From assembly GCA_009760855.2 (NCBI GenBank), contig WPIO01000025.1:4134501-4198500 (forward strand): a stretch of 64,000 nt of DNA. The letters are read 5' to 3'. This document shows, one piece after another, positions 1 through 40,567 of the stretch. Source of the stretch: Cristatella mucedo (taxonomy: Eukaryota; Bryozoa; Phylactolaemata; Cristatellidae). The notes under the pieces were generated by a model. The model had not been told where the DNA came from, made no database searches, and saw nothing but the letters and a program-made list of their open reading frames with translations. How positions within the stretch are numbered: the stretch's first letter is position 1; each line of letters opens with the position of its first letter. Position numbers and translations under genes: made by a program.

Positions 1-740
1 CAACAGCGGCCGCCTCCAGAGGCTTCCGGTCGCCCTTCACAATTGCCTTACGATTAAAATGTGCGTTCTTACGGCTACTACCTTCTACAGTATACATAAA
101 AAGGTGAGGTCCTCGATAATAATCGCCGCTCGCCTCGATGGGGGCGAAAAACCGCAGCCTTCAGCAATTCACCGAAGTAGCATGCACTAACAACGCTGGC
201 AACATATAGTGCTCATCTCGGGTAATTGTACAGCGGTAAGATCTTGCAATCTGAAATAGTCTTGCTAATAATAATATTATTAATAATAGTAGTAAACTCA
301 AGGCTTTTGGTGATCAAACGGCCTCGTTTTCTCATTTTCCGACACGTTTTGCAAGCGTCGGTTCGAGCATGATTCGACGCATGCTATTAGCCAGAGGTCT
401 TAATAACCGGTAGCCATGAGTATCTGTATGTTTTCTTTAGCATTCTGGCCTGAGGATTTAGTTTTTATTTTTATTTTGCATGCTTGATACCTGCATGTCA
501 CTAAGCATTAGCTATAGGTTCTTTTGCCGCCGCGAGTTGTAAAACGCCTTGATGAGGATTACATTTTTGGGCGCTATACAAGCAGCCTACTATACAAGCA
601 GCCTACTAGCGCTCACGCGGCCGAGCACGAGCAGCACGACGGACGAATCACTCGCAAATGCCTCAGAATGCCTCGAAGGGGAGGAATTAGTGTCGTGGCG
701 CCCGAACTGCCAGATTCTGACGTCACGCGTAAAGGAGACC
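1..740. other. Intergenic, no gene seen
   Basis: I find no conserved protein, RNA gene or splice-consistent exon here. The short open frames around 520-830 overlap in several frames and run into the LINE tail that follows. There is a small AT-rich patch near 265-295 made of ATT/AAT units. Confidence 0.5.
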
Positions 741-1012
741 AGCCTACTCTCCAACTGCCGACTATGGCACATCTTTTTCAGCGGTCCTGAACTGCTACTT
801 CTATGCTACTCACTACCTCAACTGCTCTCCTAACTCTGCTATGCTTCACACTTTCTCTTTGTTGCGTGAGACGAAGTCTGTTGGCTACCGAATGCGTACC
901 GAAAGCCGCTTAGGCTGTGAGTGCGCTATACAAAACTCTCCTGCGTAACGCCCACATGGTCTTTATGACTTTGTGGAGTTACTGACGGAGATACATTACA
1001 TTACATTTACTC
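741..1012 (+). mobile_element. LINE family B, 3' tail fragment
   Basis: This fragment is a close match to the stretches at 52720-52990, 53620-53885, 20515-20745 and (inverted) 60561-61025. It shares the words ctgccgactatggcacatc, gagacgaagtctgttggcta and ccgaaagccgcttaggct, and it ends in short ACATT repeats. At 51.4-52.1 kb the same tail follows a degenerate reverse transcriptase, so this is a 5'-truncated non-LTR retrotransposon copy with no coding capacity. Confidence 0.8.
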
Positions 1013-4000
1013 ACGGGGAAGAGCTAGACTCAAAATGGGACGCGTATGCTAGTAGCATTGGAATTTATTCATTCAAAAGCGCAGTTTTGTAGCAACGATA
1101 TGTAGCGAACACTCCAGCAATCTCGTGTACACCTGCATTGCAGGCTGGTTCCCCGAATTCCTGGTTCATTATCGCGGCCTGTTTACTGGAAGTGCTGAGG
1201 TGAAGACCAGTCAATATATGTCAATGGTACGTGTTTTTGTTTTAGTTTCAGCTTAATGCTTAAACATTTTGTTCTTGGCTGAGATAAACTAAATGTCATT
1301 TGATGTGTTTATACGCGGAAATAAGCTTTAGTAGAACCCGCTCATTCATCCATTCCGTACCCAAAAAGTATGCGTAAGTCGGAGCTATGCATGTCAGGAG
1401 TTTTAGTGGCTACCAGAAGTTGATATTATTGATCACCTTAATTTTCAACTTTCAAATGGCTGCTTGAATAAGAAATCTGCTTAACAGCGAGAAGTGGAAG
1501 CAGATGTACCAATTCAACTGAGAGACTTTTGATATCAGCCATAATAAATTGCGAAAGCTGGCCAAAGAAGCTTTTGTATTGAAAGGTTTATCGAATCAAG
1601 ATAAACAAAATTGACAAAAAATTCAAGTATATGTGGATAAATTGTTTTCAGAGTTATGCCAGAAGAAAATTTCTGTAAGCTTGACCGTTTCGTTCTAGAC
1701 CAGGTTCTAGCAAAATTGGTGCTGCAGAGCCAAAGAAACGGAGTTTGCATAACATTGTGGCATCTCGCCGTTGCAAACGGGAGAGAGTTTGCAGATCGGC
1801 TTTTGCCAGACAAAGCCGAGATGCCAGCCGTGTCTCTGCGATATGGCTGGGCAAATTAAAAAAGAATCGCCAGCTTAGGTTATTGAAAAAATGCGAGCTG
1901 AGAGTCGATCCCTTTATCGTGAAGCCAGTCATACTTTCCAGCCTTTTCTGCTCCAGCAGATCGCAAAGTGTCAGTCTTGCAGCGTGCGTAATACGGACGA
2001 GACCGGCTTTTGTCGCCGAGTTGCTCCAGACCGGAAGATTGATCTTCGACCGATCAAAGGTTGCAAGAAAGGCAAGACTCGTGGCTCTCCATCGCTCTCA
2101 CTCGCTGTGTTGGCGATACAGGAGACGGGAAAATGGAGACCATTTTCATTGATTCTGCTATTTGCAAAGCCCAGAGAAATATTTTGAGTAATGAAGAAGG
2201 AGCACGGGCCTCTTATACGAACGCAGCGCGAAGGCGTGGCTGACCGGAAACAAAGTTCTCTCGAGCTTCCCTAGGTTTTACAGGAAAAAGAAATTCTGGC
2301 TGCTAATCTTCATACGTTGCCCCTGCTCGATAGTGCTAGCTCCCACGCACCTGCTGGACAGCCGTTGTCAAACGTAAGTGTCATCTTGGTTCCTTCAAGT
2401 TCTACATCAATAATGCAAGCACTGGCTGCTGGAATTACTGGCTCCTTCAAGTGAAGGCATCCTCCTTCCAACGATTAATGGTATGTCCTTGAAAGAAACA
2501 GAGCCGCTGAGCGTGATATTCATACGGTAGGCTAGCTTCATGCAATTAATTTGTTGGCGTTTTTTGAGCATGGAATTCTATACCTAATTCCAAGGCCATA
2601 AAGGATTTTTTATGGACACACACGACTGATAGACTGCAAAGTGCAAGTCTTGCCTTTGTATAAATATTAATAGAATGTATTTTCAAGCAGCAACAAAGCT
2701 GCGATTAATTGATGTAAGCGCCGAAGATTTCATATGAAACTGGAAAGGTTGACGTCGCATCAAGAGTAAAATAATTTCGTCCGCCAAGTGCTGGCAGACG
2801 AAAAGAGAGCAGAAGGACGCACCCACTTGAGCTGAGTCAACGATTGGCACAGACCTACCTGCAGCTGCACCTCGACTTGGAACGGGCTTCAAAATGAGTA
2901 AGATGCCCATACTGAGAAACTAGCTTGTTCGCACTAACGCTGTTGAGTCATTCAAAAGGCCATGGCCAGCAGCAACCCTCCAGATGAGACAATACTTCAA
3001 GGGCTTGCGTTCACAGCAGAGACAGCTTCGTCTGCAAGAACGCCTCGCTAAAATGCACTAAAGAACATTATATTAGTTCTGCTTTGTGGAAAATTCTAAC
3101 TCTCTTCCCCCTGAGCTGAAAAAATTAGCTGTCACTTCATTTTCTATAAAGATGTATACCAACTTTTACTTGTGGCAAAGAATTAGCTTCCGGTCTTATT
3201 TATAAAGAAAAACGTAGTATGACATCTCCTTGACAAGATATTTTGAATTGAATCCATGGCATTATTTCCCATGTCTTGCTCACACACGGCAAGACTACGC
3301 GTGAAAAGAAGATCAGCCAGCCATAACTCGCTATATTATGAGTGTGAGCCCCGTAGAACTCAGAATTTCTTCTTAAGCCTTGATCTCTAAAATACACCTA
3401 TCTGAGTAATTATTAATGCCGAAAATACTGAGTACTTCTCCAGCTTGTTTCTATTCGTCTAGGGTGCCGTCCTGTAACTCATTTGCCTTTACCGACTTCT
3501 AAGAATCATAATTCATCTGCATGCATACTCCCCAAAACTATGTATATATGCGTCACACGGAGACTATCGGAATAATATTGGACCAAACTCGCTCTGCTCC
3601 AAGAATCAAGTATGCAAATAGCGGTCTTCTATCGTACTGGATTATATCTTTGAAAATGCATTGATCTTATGTATTTTATTAAAGATCGCTGATGAATGTT
3701 GCGAATTTAATTTTTATAACTTGATACATTTCCTTATTTTGAGCGTCGCAATAATTTTCGTGGATTAGAAGTTTATTGCACAAATTTGGTTCGCCATCCA
3801 TAGATCATGCTCCGGATACTTGTAAAAAAGCATGCATGCTCATAATTTATTTGGTTGCGTGGACCACGAAAGTAGGTGCGTGCTGTCTTTTCCATTGATT
3901 CCTGATTAAGCACATTTACGATGAATGCTAAGCCTCCTAAAAATAATGGCTCTGCGTATGGTGAGAGTTGGTGCTTTCTATTGAGTAGTATTCCTGCACT

Positions 4001-4030
4001 ACGAAATGACATGACGTTACTACTTTGTGA
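1013..4030. other. Intergenic, no gene seen
   Basis: The composition is AT-leaning. Open frames up to 135 codons occur around 1650-2250, but they overlap on both strands, lack recognisable motifs and are not bounded by convincing splice signals. I see no repeat family that occurs elsewhere in the window. Confidence 0.45.
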
Positions 4031-4031
4031 G

Positions 4032-4192
4032 CCATGATGGCGCAGGTGGTAAGTTTCTCGCTCTTCAAGACCGAGGGCGTGGGTTCGAATCCAGCTGTTC
4101 GCAAACCTCTATTGCCAACTGCAAACGCTGGTGATAGCCGTTAAGGCTCTTCTGTCGCTATACAAATGAAGCTGTTAAATTAGCTATTAATA
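4032..4192 (+). mobile_element. tRNA-derived SINE (family 2)
   Basis: The 5' part has an A-box-like segment (tgatggcgcaggtggtaag) and a B box (gggttcgaatcc). The 3' body contains gatagccgttaaggctcttc and a gctgttaaat end. The same layout recurs at 5771, 22392 and 39486 on the + strand and at 9437, 13046, 23236, 35800 and 50966 on the - strand. It is a SINE rather than a tRNA gene, because the acceptor and anticodon stems are not conserved. Confidence 0.8.
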
Positions 4193-5038
4193 TTATCATT
4201 CCTTGGCTCACTTATTTTTTTGCTATTACACGTACGCCTATGGAACTAAATATCTTTCCAGACACATCGCAAAGGTCGGAAATCATGCATATCAACTGAT
4301 TAATGGTAAGGACATGTACAAGTGCAGCCCGAATAAGCATGTACAAGACAATTCACGTTGGCGGAGATTAGCGTTACAAAGGCGGATGACGGTTCTGGTA
4401 TTTTGCCTTTCACAAAAAAACAAAGCACTCCAAACCGGAGCTAGACCTCGCTACTGCGAGACCGAATACGGCGAAACAATGATCCCGGAAGCGCGACTAG
4501 TGAGTCCTTAGCAGCAGCGTCGGTGCCTGCCTGTAGGCAGACGGCAGCAGCAGAGGACGACAGTAATCAACATTGTCCATAGCACAAGAGCGTTCGCTTA
4601 ACGTCTGGCTCCATCGCGTCCAGATTACTGTAATTACCTCAGGACAGCGGTCTTGTGCCTCTATTCGTACACAAATGGTGCTACGTTCAGCAGCTCTGCG
4701 ACTGCTCTGTGTCACCAGCGGCGTAGCTGCCGCAGCTCACTACTTCAGTCTAAGCCTCGCTAGCTCCCTATAAGGCATCGAATAGACTTCAAAATCCCTT
4801 GTATGTCGTACTGGTTTCTTCACTCGCTGGCACTACCCACATAACCTGTTCGACCTCGTCGATCCTCCAGTCACGTGCTCTCGCTCCACCCACTCCTCCT
4901 TGGCTTTTGTTCCGCTCTCACCGTATCCGGCGCTAGATTGAAATCTTCTGGCGCTCGATCCGTCGGCTCGCTGGCACCGCGAAGCTTCTCCGGGAGCCGC
5001 TCGCTCCTACTTCGCCTCTCACTTCGCCTTTCGCTTCT

Positions 5039-5165
5039 CCTTGAATTGACGTCTGCGTCCGCTGAGACTGGAGGCTGACTGGACTGGACTGGACTGGAGC
5101 GGCTCCTTGAATTGACGTCTGCGTCCGCTGAGACTGGAGGCTGACTGGACTGGACTGAACTGGAG
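5039..5165. repeat. Two-copy tandem repeat, about 65 bp unit
   Basis: Two successive units share ttgaattgacgtctgcgtcc, gctgagactggaggctgact and several ggact repeats. They differ only at their ends. The direct duplication sits in an open frame on the - strand (4871-5218) that has no recognised homology, so it is read as non-coding tandem duplication. Confidence 0.8.
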
Positions 5166-5770
5166 CTCAGTCCTTTCCGCTCAGTCCATTTCATGCCGTC
5201 CTCGCTTCGCGGGCACACCGGTGAAGTGTTTTTATCTTTTGTTCCCTCGCGCTTTTTCGCTCTTATTGCCAGTGCAGTATTCAGCGCCTGCTACCAGCCA
5301 GAGGTTCTCCTAACCGGCCCGGGGGGAAGCTCTTCTTGTTCAAGCTTTAACGTGCCGGCCTAAGCACGATCCCTCGCATGTAGCTAGCATCACTGCAGAT
5401 TACTGATTCCCTTGCAGCGAGTTGCAGAGCGCCTCGATGGCGATTTGCGTTTTTAGGTACTATGCAAATGACTTGCTGTTTTAATTAGTAAGTCGCAGTA
5501 TTTGTAATGATATTTCTCTCTTTCTGTATGGACTAACTAGTGTAGGGATTATCATTGTTATTACTTGTAAAAGCCAGATAAATTGACAAGTATCGAAATA
5601 GCAATGGTTTTTATTAACGAGATTCGTTTTCTTTCGGTTATGGACCATCGAAATTCAGGTCGGAATTATTCTAACCTGCATTCGGCTATTCTGTGAGGGA
5701 TTGATGAAAATATGCGACATGCAGATGTTTCGTTTATAGTCGTGACTCAACAAGTTTACTATAAATTGGT
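5166..5770. other. Intergenic, no gene seen
   Basis: No conserved coding sequence, RNA gene or recurrent repeat was recognised between the tandem repeat and the SINE. Confidence 0.45.
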
Positions 5771-5993
5771 GAGTCGTGATGGCACATTATGTAAGGCGGT
5801 TGCTTTTCACGACCTCGGTCCCGAGATCGTAAATTCGAATCCTGCGGTGGGAGATCCTTTATTTATCCTTTAAAAAAATTTTATTTTTTTATTTATTGAT
5901 CCTTTATTTATTCTTTATCGCCGCTGCAAGCGGCGGGGATAGCCGTAAAGGCTCTTCTGTCGCTATAAAGCAGGAGGCTGTTAAATCAGCTAG
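5771..5993 (+). mobile_element. tRNA-derived SINE (family 2), with T-rich insertion
   Basis: The head contains gatggcacattatgtaaggc and a B-box-like aattcgaatcctgcggtg. The body has gccgctgcaagcggcgggga and gatagccgtaaaggctcttc, ending gctgttaaatcagct. Compared with the other copies it has an internal AT-rich expansion (tttattt units, about 5855-5915). Confidence 0.8.
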
Positions 5994-8045
5994 TTTTCCT
6001 TTTTTTACTATTGCGTCTTACGTTTTTTCGATTGCGCACATTACTTGGCACTGCTGCGATATCGCTAGACAACACAAGTTAAGAATGGAGCGTAGCTGCT
6101 ACTGTTATTGCTACGGCCTTCCGCCGCCCCAGACTCAGTGTAGATAGCAAGGTGGCTCCGGTCCTTCCTCGTGTCCTTCCTTTAGTCCTTCCTTACTCGT
6201 GCCCAGGCGCCTGGCGTCCAGCGGCGCGGCTATAACAAGTCGTAGCCACTGCACCGATGAGCGCAGGCATGCCGACGGCAGTCGAGCGTGGCGGCGGCAG
6301 ACTCGCTAATGCCGAGCAGTCAATTCTGCAGCCACAGGCGGCCGGCTACGTCACAAGCTATGCTCGACAGCGTACAGCTCGCACACAGCTCGAAGTACAG
6401 CTGAAGAGCGATTACTTTAGATGTGCAGCTAAGCTTTGAAAAGTAGTGGTTGAGACATATCCAATTCTTATAAGTTACAAGTTCCGAGAACTGATAATAA
6501 TCGCTAGGTTAGTCGCTATCGGTCCGATGAAGCATGCCAACATTCTATTGTGTCTAGCATGCGAAGTCTAACTCCTGCACGTGACTTGCCGTCAGATAAG
6601 ATTTTTTTATTTGTTTGTTGACCCATTAACATGAAGTAAAAAAGGTTGATATCGCTCGGTATGGAAGTATCGCAGCGTATTAAAAGTATTTCTATGTTTG
6701 TATTAAAAGTATTTTCTGTGTTAAAAGAAGGCAATATTCTTTGTTGAAAAATCAGAAATTCAAGAGCAGGTGTGATAAAATGGTGGACTAGAACTCAACA
6801 AAATGCTTTAAAATTGTTGTTACTATTTTAAAAGATGTCAATCTTTACCTTTTGCAAATTGGTTGCAATGACAGTGGCCCAAGGTGCAGCAGAGTGGGTG
6901 CGAATCGATGAATTGAGAGTGCTAGTGCAGCAGCCGAGTAGTCAATCTTGATTATCCAAAAAGCAGAGAGCGCTCAATGCAAAAAGTGAAGGCTTTAACT
7001 ATGGCTGCCATTTCGCTCTAATGTTAGCTGGGATAGAGTGAAAAGGTCAATCAATCAATCACTTCGACGCAGTAATCGCATTAGGGTAATAGCAGTAATA
7101 GCATTACGCGCGAGTTTCTGCCACAACGACAGAATAGAAGGGATTGGTGTCAGGGGCAACGAGGCACACACTCACTTTGCAATAGTTTCAACGTGGCATA
7201 CAGATGAGAACCTAAGACGGCGACCGCAGCATGCTCAGATCAAAGTCGGTTGGTCGGTAAGCCGCAACACCAGCGCCATCTTTAATGACGGGCGACACTA
7301 AGGTCAGTGCATTTTCCAATCCCACCGCCGGCGGCGAGACATACGAGACCCGGACGAATTACTGCCACCGGCACTGATGACCGATTACTGCTCTGGGGCC
7401 AACGCCATACGGTCGCTTTTTCATATTGAAAGCTGGAAAGCACTCGCGAAGTCTACTGACGCAATTGCTGATGGACAGCGAGTCGATTGAGCAACTAGCA
7501 CGAGCTGCCGACACCAGTGACTAGAAGTCCCAGACCTTCTCGGCCATGGGCGTCCGGTGTGGCGGGCTGCTGGGCGGCAGCTGACCCGGACGAGAGCACG
7601 AATGGACGTAGCATCCGGCAAGTGCCTTCTGCCTCCTCCTTTGATTGGCTACTCCTCGTAAGGTCAAAGTTCAGCATTCTTTTGGAAAATCGCGATAGCA
7701 TCCCCTACGAAACTCGAGCATTGAGCCAGGAGCACTGTGGCAAGCTGTGAAGCAGCACAGCCCCCAGCGAGCGGAGCGCTGCAAGTGAAGGCGCCGAGCT
7801 CTGCATCGGGAGCAGCTGCAGCAGGTGCTTGCCCTCGCCACGCCGATCCTGTTTTCGCAGTACAATCGAACTTCCGCACAAACACAGTGCGTAGCTGTTG
7901 TTGCGTTGTGTTTCCTATTTTCCATAGTCTTTTCGGCTCATGCATGCACCGGCGAGTGCTCAAAGGTCGCAAGGCGAGTGATTAGCTGTCCCTCGGCAAG
8001 CAGGCAATGCTGCATAGACGCACTACCACAGTCCCACCTCCACCT
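5994..8045. other. Intergenic, no gene seen
   Basis: Open frames of 60-102 codons occur on both strands and overlap each other. None shows a known domain, a signal peptide with a plausible continuation, or phase-matched splice sites. A promoter region for the SLC6 gene could lie further right, but no core motif can be assigned. Confidence 0.4.
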
Positions 8046-8075
8046 CACCCCTCCCCCCCCCCCCCCCCCCCCCCG
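8046..8075. repeat. Poly-C tract
   Basis: A run of cytosines, nearly unbroken. A similar C-rich run occurs at 11341-11380. Such runs are prone to length errors in sequencing and can form i-motif or (on the other strand) G-quadruplex structures. Confidence 0.9.
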
Positions 8076-8195
8076 CTCTACCGCTTTCACTCTCGGCAAC
8101 CTCTGATGGATGATCGATCTGGCCTGCCGCGAGTCTGGCGCCGTTGCCACAAAAATAATTATAATAATAATAATAATGAACTCACTCCCGACATC

Positions 8196-8503
8196 CGCCA
8201 CGACATCCCCTAACTTGACCAGATTTAAAAAGAAAGTAAAAACGCACCTATTTATGACAGCATAAAGTGTGTCCCTGTGATTCGTCCTTTGTGTGCTAAT
8301 GTGTGCTGACACTGTTACATGCTGCTGCTAACCACACTTGAATGCTAACCCTGTGCATGTCGCCCCCTAACCATGTTATTCGTGTTTATCAAGCATGATA
8401 CCACTCACCATTCGATCGTGTTTCCTTTGCAGCAAATGTATAGCGCCTAGAAAGAGATTGAGTTCTCTGAGGGCGCTTTATCGAGTGCATTATTATTATT
8501 ATG
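8196..8503 (+). mobile_element. L2/CR1-like LINE 3' tail fragment
   Basis: The fragment begins at the last codons of the reverse-transcriptase ORF (gacatcccctaacttgacc) and runs through the shared 3' UTR words tgtgattcgtcc and gtgcatgtc. It ends in the hallmark agagattgagttctctgagg followed by ATT repeats. It is a 5'-truncated, non-coding copy of the element best seen at 26.4-28.2 kb. Confidence 0.85.
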
Positions 8504-8510
8504 ATTAACA

Positions 8511-8577
8511 CTTGACAAAGTGTCCTCGGAGAAATCAATCTCTCTCTAGGCGCTTTAGATTTGCTGCAAAGAGCCAT
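8511..8577 (-). mobile_element. LINE tail in inverted orientation
   Basis: This is the reverse complement of the LINE terminal stem (cctcggagaaatcaatctct, aggcgctttagatttgctgc). It lies head to head with the + strand tail that ends at 8503, making a palindrome of about 130 bp. The same arrangement is present in block P copy 2. Confidence 0.75.
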
Positions 8578-8737
8578 AGAGCTCCAGCAACTCGGCGGCT
8601 GAAAGGCGGCCTCTAAGCACGGCACACGCAGCTCAGGTCGGTCGCTCTCCGAGATTTCTGGCTAAGAAACCGCTGGCATTGCGGCGGCACGTGCCGCTCC
8701 GGCGACGAGCAACTGCTGCTCTGCGCCCTCGCTCACT

Positions 8738-8738
<1 letters not shown>

Positions 8739-8820
<82 letters not shown>
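8739..8820. repeat. (CT)n microsatellite
   Basis: About 41 uninterrupted CT units. The corresponding place in the duplicated block at about 11130 has only a short ctgctctgtctt, so the tract expanded after the block duplication (or collapsed in the other copy). Confidence 0.95.
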
Positions 8821-8823
<3 letters not shown>

Positions 8824-8944
8824 CATGCGGGCCGTCTCGGAATTCGCTCCAGTCGCCCCGCCGGCGTTTTCTCTCCTCAATTCTGACCCCGGAAGCCAGG
8901 CATGCAATCGCAGCGTCTCGCACCATCCGTAGCAGGCCAGGCTC

Positions 8945-10400
8945 TGTGTGTGTGTGTGTGTGTGTATTTTTGCCCAACTGTCTTATTTGCACCTGTTTGC
9001 CGACTGGTTTACGCATATACATGAGTTTACAATACGGACCTGTACACATGTCAAATGAAATGAAAGCATGAGCACAGAAGTGGGGCGATGCATCTAGTTT
9101 TGCCTCACGGTCGGGCCAAAAAACCTGAAAAGTGAGTGGCCGTCGCTCAGCAGCCTGTCCCTTGGTCTCAGCTGTGGAGCGGTGCCAGCAGCTAACCCCC
9201 CATCAAGGCGGTTAGTTACATTTGCGGTAGGTCATTCATTACTGCCTACTAACTCCTCCTTCATTGTGTATCCCAGCAAGTTGTTTGCATGGTCGCAAAC
9301 ATTTCTCTGCATTTCTGCTGGCAACTGTGCGAGCCACACCCACGCCTTGCCTCAAACCCCCTCAGCCCTTGCCAGTAAGGCTAGTGGAGCACTAAGCATA
9401 TGACCGTGACTAAAGGTCAGGCTACGTTAAGAGACTCATTCGTGCAGCAGCAGAAGAGCCTTTATCGCTATCACCACAGCTTGCAGCAGGCGATAAAGGA
9501 TCGCCCACTGCAGGACTCGAGCCCACGACTCGGGTCGTGAAGAGCGAGCACCTTACTCCAGGCTAAGACTCAAGGGCTCCTGGCGTCTCAAGCTATTCTC
9601 TCCCTTGTTTTCTCCAAGCACTTTCCGGCACGTTTCAGCTCGTTAAGAACGATGTGCTAAGCTGTCAGGCAGGCCAGATCACGAGTTCGGACGGTATCAA
9701 AGCAGCCGTGGAAAAAAAAGAGGGTGCGAGACGGTTCGGCTGTCGAAACAGCAGATCGGGCCGCGGTCGAGCAAATCTGCTTTGCAGCCGTCGAGAGGTA
9801 GTATCCAGCGGTGGTGCAACGGCCGGGCAGTACTATGGAGTGGTGGGGAGGTGATCTTCGGCTCCTGCCCGTGCATGCATAGCAGGCACCTGCACCCTGC
9901 GCCACTCTCAGCCGCCGACAATGGCCAGCCGACGTCAGGATGCCTGTTATGCTGCTGCCGCCTGCCGACTCCCGGTGACCTTTTGACACAGCAGCCATTG
10001 TGATGCCGATTACAAATATACTGAATCACGTGCGTTCGACGAGCGCTGTGCTGAGTGAGTGCACCACGGTGTTGACTTGGAGCTGCAATGCCTTGTGAGA
10101 GCCTGGCTTGCTCAATCGTCTGCTGCTGCTGCTGGAAGCTTTGCATGGGATGCTGTTGCCTTTATCTCTGCTCCTGTATCCTGCATCTCCAGTTTCCCTT
10201 TGTCTGGTGCCGGATTTGAACACTGGGCATCGTCGCTCTGCCGGATATGTTGCAAAAACCACTTGGCCGTTGTGCATGTTGGTTCCATCTTATGCCTCGT
10301 CAAAGTCTGCCTTTTGCAGCCACCAAACAGTTTGGTCTTGAGGTATAGTTGAACAGCTGTGACCTACTCTGTCTTTCAAGCTGCCCACAACCAGATCATC
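8945..10400 (+). repeat. Segmental duplication block Q, copy 1
   Basis: This block matches about 12447-13790. It includes a (TG)n start, tttacgcatatacatgagtt, gatgcatctagttttgcctc, a SINE, and a long stretch with tcgagaggtagtatccagcg and gtgttgacttggagctgcaa. Copy 1 keeps about 240 bp (roughly 9525-9765) that copy 2 lacks, including most of a SINE. The open frames inside are present in both copies but carry no recognised domain. Confidence 0.85.
9437..9583 (-). mobile_element. tRNA-derived SINE (family 2), minus strand
   Basis: Read on the - strand it has the A-box part (agcctggagtaaggtgctcg), the B box (cgggctcgagtcc) and the family body with cgataaaggctcttctgc. It lies in block Q copy 1. 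The copy in block Q2 is truncated by a deletion. Confidence 0.8.
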
Positions 10401-10491
10401 TTTGTCCAGCTCCTTGTACTCCACCTGCTCATCTTTGTCCAGCTCTACCTACTCCACCTGCTATTCCTGCTCCTCCTGTTCCACCTGCTCC

Positions 10492-10545
10492 TATTTCGAC
10501 AACAGATTCTACTCGGGATCGCTCTACTTGTATCGAAAATGCTTC
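10492..10545 (+). pseudogene. Stray 54-bp fragment of SLC6 exon 5
   Basis: By my count 51 of 54 bases match the genuine exon 5 of the SLC6 gene downstream. The fragment translates as YFDN-FYSGSLYLYRKCF, against YFDNGSYSGSLYLYRKCF in the gene. Similarity stops sharply on both sides: to the left is a cysteine/proline-codon-rich tract shared with block Q, to the right is LINE tail. It lies upstream of exon 1, out of gene order and without flanking splice sites, so it is a broken copy. Together with 18188-18360 it is the second displaced copy of this one exon. Confidence 0.75.
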
Positions 10546-10562
10546 GACAGCTCGAATGAACT

Positions 10563-11270
10563 GAATAATGAACTCACTTCCGACTTCCGTCACGACATCC
10601 CCTGGTTTGACCGTATTAAAAAACGTGCTTACTTATGACAGCATTTAGTGGGTCCCTGTGATTCGTCCTTCATGTGCTTATGCGTGCTGATACTGTTGCA
10701 TGCTGCTACTAACCATACTTGCATGCTGACCCTGTGCATGTCATCCCTAACCATGTTATTCGTGTTGTTTATCAAGCATGATATGACTCAACATTCAATC
10801 TCGTTTCTCTTTGCAGCAAATGTAAAGCACCTAGAAAGAGATTGGGTTCTCTGAGGGCACTTTATCAAGTGCATTACTATTGTTATTATTATTATTAACA
10901 CACTTGAGAAAGTGCCCTCGGAGAACTCAATCTCTCTCTAGGCGCTTTACATTTGCTGAAAAGGGCCATAGAGCTCCTCAAAACTCGGCGGCCGAATGGC
11001 GGCCCTCAAGCACGGCACGTGCTCAGGCCGGTCGCTCTCCGAGATTTCTGGGTAAGAAACCGCTGGCATTGCCGAGGCACGTGCCGCTCCGGTGACGAGC
11101 AACTGCTGCCCTGAGCCCTCGCTCCGCTGCTCTGTCTTCGCATACGGGCTGTCTCGGAATTCGCTCCAGTCGCCCAGCCGGCGTTTTCTCTCCTCAATTC
11201 TGAGCCCGAAAGCCAGGCGTGCAATCACAGCCTCGCGAACCATCCGTTGCGGGCTAGGGCTGTTCGTCGT
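10563..11270 (+). repeat. Segmental duplication block P, copy 2
   Basis: Second copy of the block described at 8172-8945: an L2-like LINE tail (10572-10902), an inverted LINE tail (10905-10972), and the GC-rich segment ending near ggctagggctg. The CT tract of copy 1 is absent. The block ends about 265 bp before the start codon of SLC6 and could therefore contribute to its 5' flank. Confidence 0.8.
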
Positions 11271-11534
11271 CGCCATCGTCGCTTGCCGGAGTAGCTGTGT
11301 GACAGCCTGACGACACAGCCCAGTGCCGGTACCCTGTCTGTGACCTACCCCGCCCCCCCCGGCCCCCCCCCCCCCCCCCCGCCCGACAATCTCAGCCAAC
11401 ATTAGCATAACAATGAGCCCTGGCTGAACGGTCACCAGGTCTCGACCCGACCGGGAGCATGACATCGGCGCTTGCAGCAGTTCTCTCCGAGCCTCGGCCT
11501 TGAGCGGCAGCGACGATTGCATTCTCTCGAGTGA

Positions 11535-40567
<29,033 letters not shown>

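Larger units (their letters stand above)
8172..8945 (+). repeat. Segmental duplication block P, copy 1
   Basis: This block matches 10563-11270 almost end to end. It starts aataatgaactcac, continues as an L2-like LINE 3' tail, then an inverted LINE tail, then a GC-rich part (ctccgagatttctgg, aagaaaccgctggcatt, cggaattcgctccagtcgcc). Copy 1 differs mainly by a long (CT)n expansion. It is followed directly by block Q copy 1, whereas in the second copy about 1.2 kb containing SLC6 exon 1 separates P from Q. Confidence 0.8.

Noticed and set aside
4032-4192. True tRNA genes at the A/B-box-bearing segments
   Set aside because: The copies share a long non-tRNA body and variable heads without proper acceptor or anticodon stems, so they are SINEs.
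5039-5165. CRISPR-like direct repeats
   Set aside because: Only two adjacent units with no spacers, in an intron-rich animal sequence.
9182-10352. Open frames conserved between block Q copies (for example 9182-9403 and 12793-13014)
   Set aside because: They are alike because the DNA is duplicated. They have no known domains, several overlap on both strands, and the copies show no sign of selection on codons that I can judge by eye.
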